A stretch of 64,000 nucleotides of DNA from Niabella agricola (GTDB taxonomy: Bacteria > Bacteroidota > Bacteroidia > Chitinophagales > Chitinophagaceae). Of the stretch, positions 39,833 to 48,089 are shown piece after piece. The stretch is taken from the NCBI RefSeq assembly GCF_021538615.1, contig NZ_JAJHIZ010000003.1:4030001-4094000 (forward strand), given 5' to 3'. The position numbers were made by a program, and so were the translations under genes. Positions within the stretch are counted from its first letter, which is position 1. Every line of letters starts with the position of its first letter. The notes beneath the pieces are model-generated. The model had not been told where the DNA came from. It saw nothing but the letters and a program-made list of their open reading frames with translations, and ran no database searches.

Positions 39833-42505
39833 CTACCTTCCGCTGTTTACAATCATTTTTTTCAGCAGATGGGTGAAAGCCTCGTTCCCGATCAGCTCCG
39901 TAAGGGTCATATGCATACGGTAACGCCAGTAATGATGGGGGTCTGCAGGAATATTGATCCGCTCTTCTGCCGGATCCTTTCTCCGTATATGTTCATCCAT
40001 ACCCAGCAAATCCTGTAGCTGACAAATGCACCACATGGCGGGGGCCGCAAGATGTTGTTTAATGATCTCCCGGTTAATCCAGTCTTCACAATGGCGGGGC
40101 GCTTCGCCCTGCAGATGCAGCATTTCGTTGTAGAAGATCTGGGTAAGTTCGCGGTTTTCTTCCCACCAGCCTCGAATCGTACTCATATCATGCGTGGAGG
40201 GAGAAACCACGGAAAGATAGGGGGCGTGGGCTGGGTTGAAGAACCGGGCTCCCGGTTGCTTGGGCATGCGCTGAATCTCGAGACTCAGGATACCCAGTTC
40301 CTGCATCACTTCGGGAACGCAGGAGGGAACCAGGCCCAGGTCTTCGCCGCAGATCAGCATATTGGTGGCGGCTTTCAGTTCCGGAAGCTTTTTCATGGAT
40401 TCCTTTTTCCAGAATGCATCCTGCCGCCTGAAAAAATAATCATTATAAAGTGCTTTTATTTTCACCTGTTGATCATGGGGCAGCGATTGGAAAGAGATGG
40501 TTTGATCCAGTCCGAAACGGGGGTGATAACCGGTTAGGCCATCGTTTTCCTGTTTTAACATCAGTACATTGGCCAGAAGCAGGAACAACCCATGTTTCAA
40601 ATCATCCGGATCGCCTTCGCGGGCGAACCAATGCTCCAGTTTGCGCTGGCTGTCAAAATCCGGTAGGAAAAAATAGTCGAATCCGTTCTCCGTTGACAGG
40701 AACTGTTCTTTAACCAGCGTTGCCTGGTTGCCGAATACCTGGTTCAGCACAATATTGTTGATAAATGGATTGCAGAACCGGTCTTCGCTGAACTGGATAC
40801 CTCGTTCATGAAACTCGCGGGCATTTAGCGCAATACTTGGATCAAAATAACCCATGATACCCTGTATGCCATTCAATGGAATGCTCCAGATCCTGAAAAA
40901 GCCAAGAATATGGTCGATGCGGAATGCATCAAAATAATGGCTCATCTGCTCAAAGCGGCTTCGCCACCAGCTGAATTGATCTTCCTGCATGCGGGGCCAG
41001 TTATAGGTGGGGAAACCCCAGTTTTGCCCGTATACGGCAAAATCATCAGGAGGTGCGCCGGCCTGAAGTTCCATATGATAGAGTTCCGGTGAAACCCAGG
41101 TATCACAACCATACCGGTATACACCGATGGGGATATCTCCTTTGATCACGATGCCCTTTTTATGCGCGTAGACAACTGCTTCTTCCAGTTGAAGATGCAG
41201 GTGGTACTGTAAAAAACAATAAAAGCGAACCACAGGATTGTCCCGGAAGAGCGAACGCATCGCTGCCGGATCATATATGCTGTTTGTTGTCCATTTGGAA
41301 TGGTCTACCGTTTTATATTGATCCCGCAGGTAACAAAACACAGCGTAGGGCTGCAGCCAGTGCCGGTTGGTTTCAAAAAACGCTTTATAGGTTTTTGATT
41401 GCAGCTGTTCCTTACCCAGCCGGTCGAATAGTTTTTTAAGCGTCTGGATCTTCAATTGCAATACCGCCTCATAATCGATCTGCGGAAGCGCATTGAGCCG
41501 GTCTTTATCCGCACAGAGTCCGCTCACCAGGTCCTGCGCTTTTTCACCGGCTACCGCTTCCAGGTTCAGGTAAATCGGATGAAGGGCAAAAGCAGAAATG
41601 GCGGCATAGGGATAGGAATCGCGCCAGGTAAATGTAGCTGTGGTATCATTTACGGGCAGGATCTGGATTAACTTCAAACCGGTTTGCTGCACCCAATCGG
41701 CCAGTTGTTTAAGATCGTTGAATTCACCGATCCCCAGTCCGTTCTCCGTTCTGAGGCTAAATACGGGAATGGCCAGCCCTGCACCGCGCCAGGTATTGTT
41801 GGCGCATCGGATAAAACCATCCTGTAAAACGGTTATTCCGTTCTCTGTTACCGGCCAGTCCTGCACCCGGTTTTCTTTTTCTTCGTAAGCAATAAAGCGC
41901 TGTTGGTTGATATCGTATATGCCATACTTGTACTCCAGTAAAAGCGGCGCAGGTCTTATTGAAAGCTGTGCCATCCAGTAAGAGCCGTTCTTTTGCAGTA
42001 GCACAGGGGCCGCTGTATTCCAGTTCGAAAGCGCTTCGCTATTGCCCAGCAGGCAAACAACCTGGTTCGCTTCCAGAAGCGGTGCTTTTACCATAAAGAT
42101 ATAGTTGGTCTCCGGCAACGGAATAATCGGCGGTTCGGAAGCAGCCGGAAGCAGTACCTCCTCAAAGGGTGCGGTATAAAATACGTTTTCGATCGCATCG
42201 GTGGCGATCCAGGTATCATAAATAACCAGGGGCCCTTCCGACTGCAGGGGAAGCCGCAGCTGGCGGGCTGTTTTGTATTCGGGGACCCGCTCGCCTTCGG
42301 CAGTCTGAAAAATGTAAAAATAGGAAAGCGGCTGTTGCAGGGTTTCAGGGTCAATGTCCAGTTCCAATGTCCAGTAATCATAGTTGAGGTACTTCATCAG
42401 GAAGTCGCCAGCATCCGGTTCGTTTCCCCAGGTATTGCCTGCACTACATAGCCATAAACTTTCTCCATAGTTTGTATGGAACCTGATGTTGAACTGAACT
42501 TTCAT
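39833..42505 (-). CDS. malQ: 4-alpha-glucanotransferase, DPE2 type with two CBM20 domains
   Basis: An 890-residue GH77 amylomaltase that transfers alpha-1,4-glucan units between maltodextrins or to glycan acceptors. Two N-terminal starch-binding CBM20 modules (about residues 1-110 and 130-240; e.g. VVCLLGNSEALSNWNTAAPVLL) precede the catalytic domain. The nucleophile is D531 in YFDAFRIDHILGFFRIW, the general acid/base is E721 in CGEDLGLVP, and PSTHDMSTIRGWWEE carries the third carboxylate region. The double CBM20 and long insertion match plant DPE2-like enzymes rather than the ~500-residue bacterial MalQ. No glycogen synthase, phosphorylase or amylase gene is adjacent. A perfect inverted repeat about 75 nt upstream may be its operator. 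Confidence 0.93.
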   Translation of the reverse strand: MKVQFNIRFHTNYGESLWLCSAGNTWGNEPDAGDFLMKYLNYDYWTLELDIDPETLQQPLSYFYIFQTAEGERVPEYKTARQLRLPLQSEGPLVIYDTWIATDAIENVFYTAPFEEVLLPAASEPPIIPLPETNYIFMVKAPLLEANQVVCLLGNSEALSNWNTAAPVLLQKNGSYWMAQLSIRPAPLLLEYKYGIYDINQQRFIAYEEKENRVQDWPVTENGITVLQDGFIRCANNTWRGAGLAIPVFSLRTENGLGIGEFNDLKQLADWVQQTGLKLIQILPVNDTTATFTWRDSYPYAAISAFALHPIYLNLEAVAGEKAQDLVSGLCADKDRLNALPQIDYEAVLQLKIQTLKKLFDRLGKEQLQSKTYKAFFETNRHWLQPYAVFCYLRDQYKTVDHSKWTTNSIYDPAAMRSLFRDNPVVRFYCFLQYHLHLQLEEAVVYAHKKGIVIKGDIPIGVYRYGCDTWVSPELYHMELQAGAPPDDFAVYGQNWGFPTYNWPRMQEDQFSWWRSRFEQMSHYFDAFRIDHILGFFRIWSIPLNGIQGIMGYFDPSIALNAREFHERGIQFSEDRFCNPFINNIVLNQVFGNQATLVKEQFLSTENGFDYFFLPDFDSQRKLEHWFAREGDPDDLKHGLFLLLANVLMLKQENDGLTGYHPRFGLDQTISFQSLPHDQQVKIKALYNDYFFRRQDAFWKKESMKKLPELKAATNMLICGEDLGLVPSCVPEVMQELGILSLEIQRMPKQPGARFFNPAHAPYLSVVSPSTHDMSTIRGWWEENRELTQIFYNEMLHLQGEAPRHCEDWINREIIKQHLAAPAMWCICQLQDLLGMDEHIRRKDPAEERINIPADPHHYWRYRMHMTLTELIGNEAFTHLLKKMIVNSGR

Positions 42506-42793
42506 TGTAAGACTTTTTCTATGAAACCGGCAAGTAACGGGGTTTTCTTGAATAATCGTTGATCTTTTTTATAAAGATAATGTGTATTTGATACACATTC
42601 AAAAAAAACGATGATTTTTTTGGAGGACTTTAAGGCCAGAATTTTCGGAACGGTTTTGGGCGTTTGCCGCGTTGAGAGCTGCTTTTCTGCCTGGTGAGGT
42701 AGAAGCGGTTGCCTTAAAACGTTGTCTCGCCTGGCTTTTGAGCTAAAATAAAAATGTTATACGATCATCTTTTTTTATATAGCCAGGTTCCCT
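42506..42793. other. Regulatory spacer upstream of malQ
   Basis: About 290 nt without an ORF. It contains the 8-bp hairpin/operator candidate at 42579 and no exact -7 box for malQ on the minus strand. Confidence 0.35.
42579..42599. promoter_or_regulatory. Operator-like perfect inverted repeat upstream of malQ
   Basis: AATGTGTA (42579-42586) and TACACATT (42592-42599) around TTTGA, 74 nt upstream of the malQ ATG. Its dyad symmetry and spacing suit a dimeric regulator. Confidence 0.45.
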
Positions 42794-42801
42794 TATTTTT
42801 G
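42794..42801 (+). promoter_or_regulatory. -7 box TATTTTTG of the 51-residue membrane protein gene
   Basis: Exact TAnnTTTG ending 16 nt before ATG 42818; supports that this very short ORF is expressed. Confidence 0.45.
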
Positions 42802-42817
42802 TGTAAAATTTCAAAAG

Positions 42818-42973
42818 ATGGCAGCTACATCAAAAAATAAAGGATTAATGTGGATCTTGTTTTTTCTTTCCACAGCGTTTTTTCTGTTCTTGATTTTTAG
42901 CCACAATCCCTGGCTCACTTTGGTACTGCCTTTTGTGACTACTTTTTTTGTAAAAGCCATGGATATTATCTAA
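42818..42973 (+). CDS. 51-residue two-helix membrane protein
   Basis: A very short gene encoding 51 residues: a basic N-terminus (MAATSKNKGL), a first hydrophobic helix (about 11-27), an HNPW turn, and a second helix (about 32-46) ending VKAMDII. I do not recognise a family. Support for reality is contextual: a TATTTTTG promoter box 16 nt upstream and a strong terminator hairpin starting 20 nt after the stop, forming a complete transcription unit of about 200 nt with nothing else in it. It could be a small membrane regulator or stress peptide; no toxin-antitoxin partner is visible. Confidence 0.7.
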   Translation: MAATSKNKGLMWILFFLSTAFFLFLIFSHNPWLTLVLPFVTTFFVKAMDII

Positions 42974-42992
42974 GCTTTTTAACCGGATACGG

Positions 42993-43029
42993 GAGGTTGT
43001 TCTGTAAAGCAGGACAACCTCTTTTTTTT
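42993..43029 (+). terminator. Terminator of the 51-residue protein gene
   Basis: GAGGTTGT with TCTG (42993-43004) pairs with CAGGACAACCTC (43010-43021; one G-T pair), 5-nt loop, followed by eight T. Confidence 0.92.
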
Positions 43030-43329
43030 GGAGTAACGGGCCGGCTGTCTGATTTTTTATCCGTGTATGCTGCTTTAATATGACCCATTTGTTTCTTTAA
43101 TGAAACCGCGCCGTAGCGGGAGAAGGCTGTTTCTGGTCCGGACCACAGTTCTGTTTTTTTATAACGACGCTGCCGGTTGATGGCTCTATGCGTTCCCGCG
43201 GCATAACATATCTTCCGGCGATGTGCCGGCCGGCCGAAAAAAAAGGACAGGCGGTTGTTGCGCTTTTACAACAGGTCACGTTCTTACTAAACAACAGCGT
43301 TGCTGATCTAAACAAACGGCTGCAATAGG
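43030..43329. other. Spacer before the LVIVD lipoprotein operon
   Basis: About 300 nt without a credible ORF or exact promoter box. Two hairpins follow at 43330-43384. Confidence 0.35.
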
Positions 43330-43384
43330 ATACCGGGCGAAGACCGGTATTGAACGGACTATTAACCTGGTTTGTGACCAGGTT
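43330..43384 (+). promoter_or_regulatory. Tandem hairpins in the leader of the LVIVD operon
   Basis: First stem ATACCGG/CCGGTAT (43330-43336 with 43344-43350); second stem AACCTGGT/ACCAGGTT (43364-43371 with 43377-43384). Neither is followed by a T tract. They end 45 nt before the ATG at 43430, so they may be an RNA control element or a pair of operators. Confidence 0.45.
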
Positions 43385-43429
43385 GTAGAACAAACTGAAA
43401 CGATCATTAAAACGGGTTAAATCCAAGCC

Positions 43430-43942
43430 ATGAAAAGTGTAACATTAATGCTTATGAGCGCACTGCTTTTATTGTCCTGCTCAAACAGAAAAAACGAAGT
43501 AACCGGATATGCACCCCTTTATGGAGATCTTTCGGAGATGAAGGGCGTATCGCTGGTTCCTGCGCGGGCCGTTGAGAACGGAGGGAAAATTTATGTGTGG
43601 GGTGACCTGCTTTACCAGGTGGAAACAGGAAAAGGCATTCACATCACGGATATTTCAGACCCGGCGGCACCGGTGCAGAAAGGTTTTATTCAGGCGGGTG
43701 GCGCCCAGGAAGTGGCCGTCAAAAACGGGCTGATTTATACCAATAGCCAGAACGACCTGGTGATCCTCAAGATTGAGAACAATAAGCTGCAGACTGTTAA
43801 ACGACTTCCGGACGCCTTTGGCAAGTTGTCTTCCCCGGCGTTACCGCCGGAGCGGGGACCTTTTGAATGTCCTGACCGGTCAAAAGGGGTCGTGATCGGC
43901 TGGCAAAAGAAAACACTCGTCAATCCTGGCTGTTCCTATTGA
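43430..43942 (+). CDS. LVIVD-repeat lipoprotein (short)
   Basis: A 170-residue predicted lipoprotein (signal ends LLLSC, Cys17). The mature part has beta-propeller-like LVIVD strands: GIHITDISDPAAPVQKGFI, AQEVAVKNGLIYTNSQNDLVILKIENNKLQTVK. LVIVD repeats normally form a propeller of several blades; only about two are present here, so it may pair with the next protein. The C-terminus (ERGPFECPDRSKGVVIGWQKKTLVNPGCSY) has two Cys. It is 18 nt from the next, related lipoprotein gene. Confidence 0.75.
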   Translation: MKSVTLMLMSALLLLSCSNRKNEVTGYAPLYGDLSEMKGVSLVPARAVENGGKIYVWGDLLYQVETGKGIHITDISDPAAPVQKGFIQAGGAQEVAVKNGLIYTNSQNDLVILKIENNKLQTVKRLPDAFGKLSSPALPPERGPFECPDRSKGVVIGWQKKTLVNPGCSY

Positions 43943-43960
43943 CCCATTAAAAACTTCCAG

Positions 43961-44713
43961 ATGAACCTGAAACAATTTCTTATGATCATGACCGGCGGCA
44001 TCTTACTGGCCTTCGGATGTAAAAAAGGAGATACAATGGGGCCCTCTGATTCCGGCAAAGGTGGTTCCACGGCACGCATGACTATTTCCGGTAATTACCT
44101 CTACCTGGTGGATCATTCTACGCTCCATACCTTTGATATTTCCGATCCTGCCCAAACCGTTTTGTTGAATACACAGAATGTGGGCTGGAACATTGAAACC
44201 ATCTTCCCTTACCGTGATAAACTTTTTATTGGATCGCAAACCGGTATGTTTGTGTTTGATAACAGCAATCCCAAAAAGCCGCAGCTGCAGGGACAGGCAC
44301 AACATTTGCGCTCCTGCGACCCGGTGGTAGCTGACGAGAATTATGCGTATGTAACCCTGCGCAGCAATAATAATGGCTGCGGCGGAACCCTGAACCAGCT
44401 GAACATTTACGATATACAGGGTACCAATGTATTATACCCAAAGCAGGTGGCAACCCTGGTGATGCCCGAGCCGCAGGGATTGGGGTTGAAGAACAATACG
44501 CTTTATGTATGCATGGGCAAAAACGGGATGAACGTGATTGATGTAACCGATAAAACAAAACCTATAAGCAGGAAAGTGCTTTCGGAGGATACGGACTTTG
44601 TCGATGTGATTCCCTATGATCATACACTGATCGTCTATGTTAAAGGGGGCTTTATCCTTTATGATATCACCAATCCGGTGAATCCTCAGAAAATAGGCAC
44701 CATTCATAACTAA
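43961..44713 (+). CDS. LVIVD-repeat lipoprotein
   Basis: A 250-residue predicted lipoprotein (lipobox LAFGC, Cys20) with about five LVIVD-type blades: YLYLVDHSTLHTFDISDPAQTVLL, KLFIGSQTGMFVFDNSNPKKPQLQG, YAYVTLRSNNNGCGGTLNQLNIYDIQG, TLYVCMGKNGMNVIDVTDKTKPISRK and LIVYVKGGFILYDITNPVNPQKIG. These propeller-like repeats occur on bacterial surface proteins of unknown role. It follows the shorter LVIVD lipoprotein by 18 nt and precedes an outer-membrane-type protein by 45 nt, so the three form an operon. Confidence 0.82.
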   Translation: MNLKQFLMIMTGGILLAFGCKKGDTMGPSDSGKGGSTARMTISGNYLYLVDHSTLHTFDISDPAQTVLLNTQNVGWNIETIFPYRDKLFIGSQTGMFVFDNSNPKKPQLQGQAQHLRSCDPVVADENYAYVTLRSNNNGCGGTLNQLNIYDIQGTNVLYPKQVATLVMPEPQGLGLKNNTLYVCMGKNGMNVIDVTDKTKPISRKVLSEDTDFVDVIPYDHTLIVYVKGGFILYDITNPVNPQKIGTIHN

Positions 44714-44758
44714 TACAGGGCAATATTATTGCCGGTCATTAAAAACCTAAAAAATTGT

Positions 44759-45613
44759 ATGAGAAAGATACTATTGGTGCTGCTGCTTATAATGGAATTA
44801 TTGCCGGTGCAGGCACAGGACCGGATCTACACGAAACGGGCACAGCGGGTCATAGAGGCTCAGGTAACAGAAGTAACCATTGAGTTCATAAACTACAGAA
44901 AGCTTAGTAACCCGGATGGGCCGGTATATACTTACCCACGGAAATATGTAGATTCAATCGTTTACGCCAATGGTACTGCCGATTATTTTTCAATGGGAAA
45001 ACGGCACCGGCCAATCAGCCGCGAAAAGGCCATGCGGTTAAAGGAATACAATAAAATGGGGCCTAATACTACTACAGCTTCCGGCGGCATTCTTGACCTG
45101 GCGCGTCCATATACAGGGATTAATGAACCGGCCCACCTGCGTAACCGCCCCTCGGCCATTTTCCAGTTGTCGTATGAACGAACACTGCTGAACAACCGGC
45201 TGGGACTGGATGTGGCGCCATTTGTGGGACTGAATGATGGGGCGTACGGTTTTGGCCTTGCCATGCGGTTTTATCCAAAGAACAAGGGCCGGGTACGGGT
45301 AGGCATCGGGCCACAATATATGCTTGCTGTAAAGAAGGCGGTTATCCAGTATCGTGTTACGAATGATCATAGCAACGGCGTTCCCTTTTACGACGCACCC
45401 AGTGTATATGCAAAGGAAACGGCCCGGTTTTCTTCTATGGCGTTTACCGGGAAAATAACGGTAAATGTAAACAAGGTCTTATGCCTGTCGGGTAATGTGG
45501 GTATTGGAGGTGTGATCGGGGGACTGGCATCCCATACATATCCGGAAAATTGGGAAAAAGATCTGAACAATGTTTACTACAATGCGGGATTGGGTTTAGG
45601 TATACGATTTTAG
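44759..45613 (+). CDS. Outer-membrane beta-barrel-like protein of unknown function
   Basis: A 284-residue exported protein: a signal peptide (MRKILLVLLLIMELLPVQAQ) precedes a short N-terminal domain (YTKRAQRVIEAQVTEVTIEFINYRKLSNPDGPVYTYPRKYVDSIVYANG), common ahead of Bacteroidota barrels, then an alternating-pattern region ending in a terminal aromatic strand (NAGLGLGIRF). Likely an 8- to 10-strand outer-membrane barrel. ATG 44759 is preferred to the upstream in-frame ATG at 44729 because it starts the signal peptide. Third gene of the LVIVD operon; it may anchor or display the two lipoproteins. Confidence 0.78.
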   Translation: MRKILLVLLLIMELLPVQAQDRIYTKRAQRVIEAQVTEVTIEFINYRKLSNPDGPVYTYPRKYVDSIVYANGTADYFSMGKRHRPISREKAMRLKEYNKMGPNTTTASGGILDLARPYTGINEPAHLRNRPSAIFQLSYERTLLNNRLGLDVAPFVGLNDGAYGFGLAMRFYPKNKGRVRVGIGPQYMLAVKKAVIQYRVTNDHSNGVPFYDAPSVYAKETARFSSMAFTGKITVNVNKVLCLSGNVGIGGVIGGLASHTYPENWEKDLNNVYYNAGLGLGIRF

Positions 45614-45663
45614 CCCGGTACACCTCCACCCGGGGGCAGGTGCCGCCTTCCGTTCTAAAACTG

Positions 45664-45671
45664 TACCTTTG
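45664..45671 (+). promoter_or_regulatory. -7 box TACCTTTG of the small membrane protein at 45690
   Basis: Exact TAnnTTTG ending 18 nt before ATG 45690. Confidence 0.45.
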
Positions 45672-45689
45672 CCCGATTGAAATAAATGG

Positions 45690-45881
45690 ATGCCTGTGTG
45701 GTATGTGTTGTTGATCCTGGTATATATATTGATCGTTTTTTTTGGGATCAGAGCGGTGCTTCTGAGTAAAGTATTGCCGGCGCACTTAAAAGTGCTGGGG
45801 ATTATTGTGGTTGTAATTTTTAACGTGATTCCGGCCGGCCTCTATCTTCTTCTAAAGGCGATAAGCCCCCGCAATAAATAA
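45690..45881 (+). CDS. 63-residue two-helix membrane protein
   Basis: A short protein with two hydrophobic helices (about residues 3-24 and 34-55), a Lys/His-containing turn (SKVLPAHLKV) and a basic tail (SPRNK). The layout is like small membrane proteins such as phospholipase-D N-terminal-like proteins, but no decisive motif is present. A promoter box 18 nt upstream supports expression. It converges with the HU-domain gene at 45935. Confidence 0.65.
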   Translation: MPVWYVLLILVYILIVFFGIRAVLLSKVLPAHLKVLGIIVVVIFNVIPAGLYLLLKAISPRNK

Positions 45882-45916
45882 ACCCGCTGTTTTTTTTATG
45901 CGACCGGTTTTTATGA

Positions 45917-45948
45917 ACCAGCAAAAACGGAACATTACTTTTGCTGGT
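45917..45948 (-). terminator. Hairpin over the stop codon of the HU-domain gene
   Basis: A 10-bp perfect inverted repeat ACCAGCAAAA/TTTTGCTGGT (45917-45926 with 45939-45948) lies between convergent genes and includes the last codons of the minus-strand gene. No clear T tract on either side, so termination is only possible. Confidence 0.35.
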
Positions 45949-46579
45949 AGGTGGACGGTGTTTTTTGTATAGATACTTTCTGCCGGTTTCCCGAAGATTG
46001 AGTACTGCACCCGTTTCTTAATAAGAATGCGGCGGCGATTGCCACAACGGCTGCCAATACGATCCAGGTAATTTTACGGGATCTGTTTTTTTCGGCCAGT
46101 TCTTTTTGCTGTTCTTCCCTGATCGCTTCAGCACTGGTCTCTTTTTCCCCAACCCGCAGCTGCAGATTTGCATGTTCCCGGATCACTTTCTGCGCTGTAA
46201 TACCGGTAAAAGGGGAAAGGGTAATTGCCTGTGGTGTAAAGGCGATGCGGAAATCGGGCTTTTCCAGGGAGCCAACTTCTTCCCATAGAACCGTTTCCTG
46301 GTCATTTAGCCGGACCAGTATATTGCGGGCAAATTCTTCAAATTGTTCCAACGCTTCTATCTTCCGGATGCCCTCTTTTGCAGCAAGGGATTCATATAAG
46401 ACATCCGGGTTTTCACTGCTTGTCGCATTCCTGTTTTCGGTGAACCGGATCTCCCAACCCGGGGCGTCCACCGTGTCAAAACCAGTGGATGCGTGTACCG
46501 GATGCAGTTCAAAGAGACCGATCCCGGGGATGGTTATTTTTTTTTTCTGGTATAAGTAGGCCGACAGTAAAGGGAACAT
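45935..46579 (-). CDS. Membrane protein with HU-like CCDC81-type domains
   Basis: A 214-residue protein. The N-terminus (LLSAYLYQKKKITIPGIGLFEL) and the following FAPQAITLSPFTGI-like region match the bacterial CCDC81-type HU-related domain pair, normally found with SPOR or a membrane helix in Bacteroidota. One membrane helix lies near residues 173-192 (ITWIVLAAVVAIAAAFLL), then a short Ser/Gln-rich tail; no SPOR domain is present. The function is unknown, perhaps linking DNA or peptidoglycan to the envelope. A longer frame to 46672 is rejected in favour of ATG 46579, which gives the family N-terminus. A TATATTCG sequence lies 20 nt upstream. Confidence 0.78.
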   Translation of the reverse strand: MFPLLSAYLYQKKKITIPGIGLFELHPVHASTGFDTVDAPGWEIRFTENRNATSSENPDVLYESLAAKEGIRKIEALEQFEEFARNILVRLNDQETVLWEEVGSLEKPDFRIAFTPQAITLSPFTGITAQKVIREHANLQLRVGEKETSAEAIREEQQKELAEKNRSRKITWIVLAAVVAIAAAFLLRNGCSTQSSGNRQKVSIQKTPSTYQQK

Positions 46580-46777
46580 GATCGATTGTTTTACAGGAAC
46601 GAATATACAATTCCCCGCGTATGTGCGAAAAAGAAAATCGTCAGGTGCGCTGCCACCATCCGGCGCCGGCACTTAAAGCACCTTGAGCTAGCTGTTGATG
46701 GGGGAGCGGAGTTTCGCCCGGCTGGAAGGGCGGTATAAAACGCCGGGTATACACAAGGAGGAAAAGAAAATAATTCC

Positions 46778-46785
46778 TATGTTTG
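46778..46785 (+). promoter_or_regulatory. -7 box TATGTTTG of the DoxX operon
   Basis: Exact TAnnTTTG ending 19 nt before ATG 46805. No TTG at -33. Confidence 0.45.
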
Positions 46786-46804
46786 TTTCCTAATACATTT
46801 TTGT

Positions 46805-47215
46805 ATGAGATTGCTCAACACAAAATATAAAGACTCGGGTGTAGCGCTGGCATTGCTGGTACTCCGGGTGGTTGCCGGAAGTGCAATGGCTGTGAATCAT
46901 GGCTACAAAAAGCTAACCGGCTTTTCAGAAATTGCGGCGAAAGGTTTTTCGGACCCGTTTCATATCGGTGTAAAAGCCTCGCTAAGTTTGACCATCTTTG
47001 CCGAATTTTTCTGCGCGGTGCTGATTCTGCTGGGGCTGCTCACCCGTTTGGCTACCATTCCACTGATCATCGCGATGTGCGTTGCCCTGTTTGTCGCACA
47101 TAATGGGGATTTCTTTGGCCAGGGAGAATTGGCGGGTCTTTTTCTTGCTATATTCCTGGTACTGTTGTTGGTAGGACCGGGGAAATACAGCGTGGATAAA
47201 GCAATCGGCAAATAA
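46805..47215 (+). CDS. DoxX-family membrane protein
   Basis: A 136-residue protein with four membrane helices typical of DoxX/SURF4-like proteins: ALALLVLRVVAGSAMAVNHGYKKL opens the family, then ASLSLTIFAEFFCAVLILLGLLTRLATIPLIIAMCVALFVAH and GLFLAIFLVLLLVGPGKYSVD. Members act in quinone-linked or thiol redox chemistry in some species; here the partner is unknown. First gene of a probable operon: the thioesterase gene starts 5 nt after its stop. Confidence 0.9.
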   Translation: MRLLNTKYKDSGVALALLVLRVVAGSAMAVNHGYKKLTGFSEIAAKGFSDPFHIGVKASLSLTIFAEFFCAVLILLGLLTRLATIPLIIAMCVALFVAHNGDFFGQGELAGLFLAIFLVLLLVGPGKYSVDKAIGK

Positions 47216-47220
47216 CGTAT

Positions 47221-47643
47221 ATGTTTACTTCAGCAACACAGCTCCGCGTACGCTACGCAGATACTGATAAAATGGGCGTGGTGTATCATAGTAATTATAT
47301 CAATTATTTTGAAGTAGCGCGCACCGAATCGATCCGGAACCTGGGCATTACTTATGCCCAAATGGAAGCGGCGGGTATCATTATGCCGGTTATTGAGGTT
47401 CATTGTAAATACATCCGTCCGGCTACCTATGATGATCTCATTACGGTTACGGCCAACCTGTATGAACTTCCGGAAGGACACCGCATCACTTTTCACCAGG
47501 AGGCTTACAATGAGGAAAAAGAGCTGCTGGCGAAAGGACATGTGGTGCTTTATTTTATGGAAGCCCGAACCATGAAAAGGGCCGCCATGCCGGATCCATT
47601 GCGCGCTGCATTAAAACTGTACTTCGACGGGCCAACAAACTAG
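47221..47643 (+). CDS. Hotdog-fold acyl-CoA thioesterase (YbgC/FadM type)
   Basis: A 140-residue 4HBT-family thioesterase. RVRYADTDKMGVVYHSNYINYFEVARTESIR carries the catalytic Asp and the HSNY loop; EVHCKYIRPATYDDLITVTANL is the central hotdog segment. It hydrolyses acyl-CoA thioesters; YbgC relatives work with the Tol-Pal cluster, but no tol genes are here. It lies 5 nt after the DoxX gene and upstream of the VOC gene. Confidence 0.94.
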   Translation: MFTSATQLRVRYADTDKMGVVYHSNYINYFEVARTESIRNLGITYAQMEAAGIIMPVIEVHCKYIRPATYDDLITVTANLYELPEGHRITFHQEAYNEEKELLAKGHVVLYFMEARTMKRAAMPDPLRAALKLYFDGPTN

Positions 47644-47675
47644 CCATCCTGGTTGTTGTTGTGAAAACAAATCAT

Positions 47676-48053
47676 ATGAAAGTAGCAAAAGGGCATCAGC
47701 CGCTTATGCCTTACCTGATCCTGCTGCACGCAGAAGATTTTATCGGTTTTACACAGCGGGTATTCGATGCCCGGGAAGTGTTTAAAAGTTACCGGGATGC
47801 AGACAGTAAAGAAATCATGCATGCGGAAGTGCAGATTAATGGCTGTAATATCCTGTTTGCGGATGTAACAGAGGGATACGACCCGGCCCCCGCGAACCTG
47901 TTTGTTTATGTAGAGGACGCTGGTGAAATCATCCGCAAAGCGATAAACAACGGTTGCGAGGTTATTGATGAACTGGCACAGCGTGATTACGGTTACAGCG
48001 GCGGGGTAAGGGATCCTTTCGGAAATGTATGGTGGCTCACCTCGATGAACTAG
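47676..48053 (+). CDS. VOC/glyoxalase superfamily protein (PhnB-like)
   Basis: A 125-residue VOC-fold protein: HQPLMPYLILLHAEDFIGFTQRVFDAREVFKSYRDADSKEIMHAEVQINGCNILFADV is the first beta-alpha-beta-beta-beta unit and VYVEDAGEIIRKAINNGCEVIDELAQRDYGYSGGVRDPFGNVWWLT the second, ending in the DPFGNVWWL motif shared with PhnB-like and dioxygenase-like proteins. Substrate unknown. A GTG at 47661 opens a five-codon extension; ATG 47676 (MKVAKGHQ) is preferred. Last gene of the DoxX operon, followed by a hairpin. Confidence 0.88.
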   Translation: MKVAKGHQPLMPYLILLHAEDFIGFTQRVFDAREVFKSYRDADSKEIMHAEVQINGCNILFADVTEGYDPAPANLFVYVEDAGEIIRKAINNGCEVIDELAQRDYGYSGGVRDPFGNVWWLTSMN

Positions 48054-48058
48054 TGGCG

Positions 48059-48089
48059 TCCCTTGTGGTTAGCATTAAACCGCAAGGGA
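48059..48089 (+). terminator. Hairpin after the VOC gene
   Basis: TCCCTTG and GGTT pair with AACC and CAAGGGA around a TA-rich loop (one mismatch), starting 6 nt after the stop; a weak TCTTTT tail follows. Part of the sequence is shared with 27121-27145. Confidence 0.45.
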
